Positions 63,387 through 64,000 of a stretch of DNA of 64,000 nt are shown here, piece after piece. The notes below the pieces were generated by a model. That model saw only the letters and a program-made list of their open reading frames with translations. It was not told where the DNA came from and did no database searches. Position 1 is the first letter of the stretch. Every line of letters starts with the position of its first letter. A program made the position numbers and the translations under genes. Origin of the DNA: Marinicella rhabdoformis (lineage in GTDB: Bacteria; Pseudomonadota; Gammaproteobacteria; Xanthomonadales; Marinicellaceae); NCBI RefSeq assembly GCF_009671245.1, contig NZ_VTFS01000006.1, positions 125,345-189,344 of the forward strand, given 5' to 3'.

Positions 63387-63530
63387 ATATTTCAGTTAAT
63401 TCCTTTGTTTGTTTTGATTATAAAAACACCATTAACCTGAGCACCACCTATAAAAACAAATAACCTGTTGCTTGATTAAAAGCTTGGTAAACTATAAACC
63501 AATACGTAAAACATCAGTGAACATCTTTTA

Positions 63531-64000
63531 ATGAAAAAAATAATTGACCCCATATATTTTTTGTTCTTAAAGTTGAAAAATAAATTGGCATTTTTTCCAG
63601 CTTTGATGGCCACATGGGGCGTATTATTTGGCTTGTTTATGATTTATTTAGAGCAGCACGATATTTCAAGTTATTTACAAAAGTATGTGCCTGCTTTGGT
63701 TATCAGTGATTTAGAAACCGCTCGAACCATATTGACCACTTTTGTGGCGGGCTTGATTTCTATCATGGTATTCAGTTTTTCTATGGTCATGATATTACTC
63801 AATCAAGCGGCCAGCAACTTTTCACCCAGGTTATTGCCCGGTTTGATTTCAAATAAAAAGCATCAATTCATCTTAGGTATTTATTTGATGGGTATTTTTT
63901 ATTGTTTGATTGTTTTAATTTCAATAGAACCTAAAGACTTGGATTATCAACTGCCCGGCTTTTCCGTGTTGTTAAGTATTTTCATTATGGCCACTTCTTT
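63531..64000 (+). CDS. DUF2254 membrane protein, N-terminal part (runs off the window end)
   Basis: About 156 residues are in the window, still open at position 64000. The start ATG at 63531 begins MKKIIDPIYFLFLKLKNK. Three or four membrane segments are visible (FPALMATWGVLFGLFMIYL; ILTTFVAGLISIMVFSFSMVMILL; FILGIYLMGIFYCLIVLIS), with the family stretch MVFSFSMVMILLNQAASNFSPRLLPG split here as FSFSMVMILLNQAASNFSPR and LLPGLISNKKHQF. DUF2254 proteins are uncharacterised inner-membrane proteins. Confidence 0.88.
   Translation, partial: MKKIIDPIYFLFLKLKNKLAFFPALMATWGVLFGLFMIYLEQHDISSYLQKYVPALVISDLETARTILTTFVAGLISIMVFSFSMVMILLNQAASNFSPRLLPGLISNKKHQFILGIYLMGIFYCLIVLISIEPKDLDYQLPGFSVLLSIFIMATS

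Overview
The window reads as chromosomal DNA of a low-to-moderate GC gammaproteobacterium. The housekeeping proteins (Tgt, RimK, PdxH, Gor, AsnS and a FabR-type regulator) are gammaproteobacterial in character. Two secreted proteins end in a D-[LV]-I-F-x-x-G-F-E tail, and two others carry a WYDPE-type extracellular module. I associate both traits with Marinicella and its relatives, so a marine Marinicella-like bacterium is my best guess; this is inference, not proof. I found no rRNA, tRNA, CRISPR array, prophage or plasmid functions. The only mobile-element gene is a REP-associated tyrosine transposase.

Layout. 0-7.2 kb: the end of tgt, a low-molecular-weight tyrosine phosphatase, a PPK2 polyphosphate kinase, a small orphan protein followed by a secreted TPR-CHAT protein, then an RDD protein, FabR and a DUF3820 protein. 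7.2-11.8 kb: a large secreted multidomain protein, a methyltransferase and an EamA transporter. 11.9-15.3 kb: a von Willebrand A lipoprotein, an ECF sigma factor and a one-pass membrane protein, followed by a 96-bp tandem repeat array. 15.8-24.6 kb: a zinc-ribbon protein, a secreted subtilase, RimK with a RimB-like protease, and a BNR/sortilin-like exported protein. 24.6-30.8 kb: AsmA, LemA, a serine hydrolase and an AbgT transporter. 30.9-34.3 kb: a desaturase with a stand-alone ferredoxin domain, then the RAYT transposase with small hairpins and repeats. 34.3-42 kb: HMG-CoA lyase and the biotin subunit of methylcrotonyl-CoA carboxylase (leucine breakdown), PdxH, a Gld-type ABC system with a fused GldF-GldG subunit, and a second desaturase. 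42-47.4 kb: an RND efflux pump and a Crp/Fnr regulator. 47.7-58.2 kb: a pectate-lyase-like protein, glutathione reductase, a class III aminotransferase, AsnS and a pair of exported amidohydrolase-like proteins. 58.2-64 kb: small membrane proteins, an orphan secreted protein, hemerythrin, a BON-MscS channel, DUF4112 and the start of a DUF2254 protein.

How the genes work together. Many products are exported: subtilase, pectate-lyase-like protein, BNR protein, TPR-CHAT protein, amidohydrolases and serine hydrolase. This fits a bacterium that degrades proteins and polymers outside the cell. FabR and two desaturases of different families point to active membrane-lipid tuning. The least explained group is the vWA-sigma-membrane-protein operon at 11.9-15.3 kb. 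Its first and last products share two short motifs, TVTGSRIM and VLAEES, encoded by different codons. One motif resembles the start of TonB-dependent receptor plug domains. I consider this the best candidate for an undescribed signalling system here.
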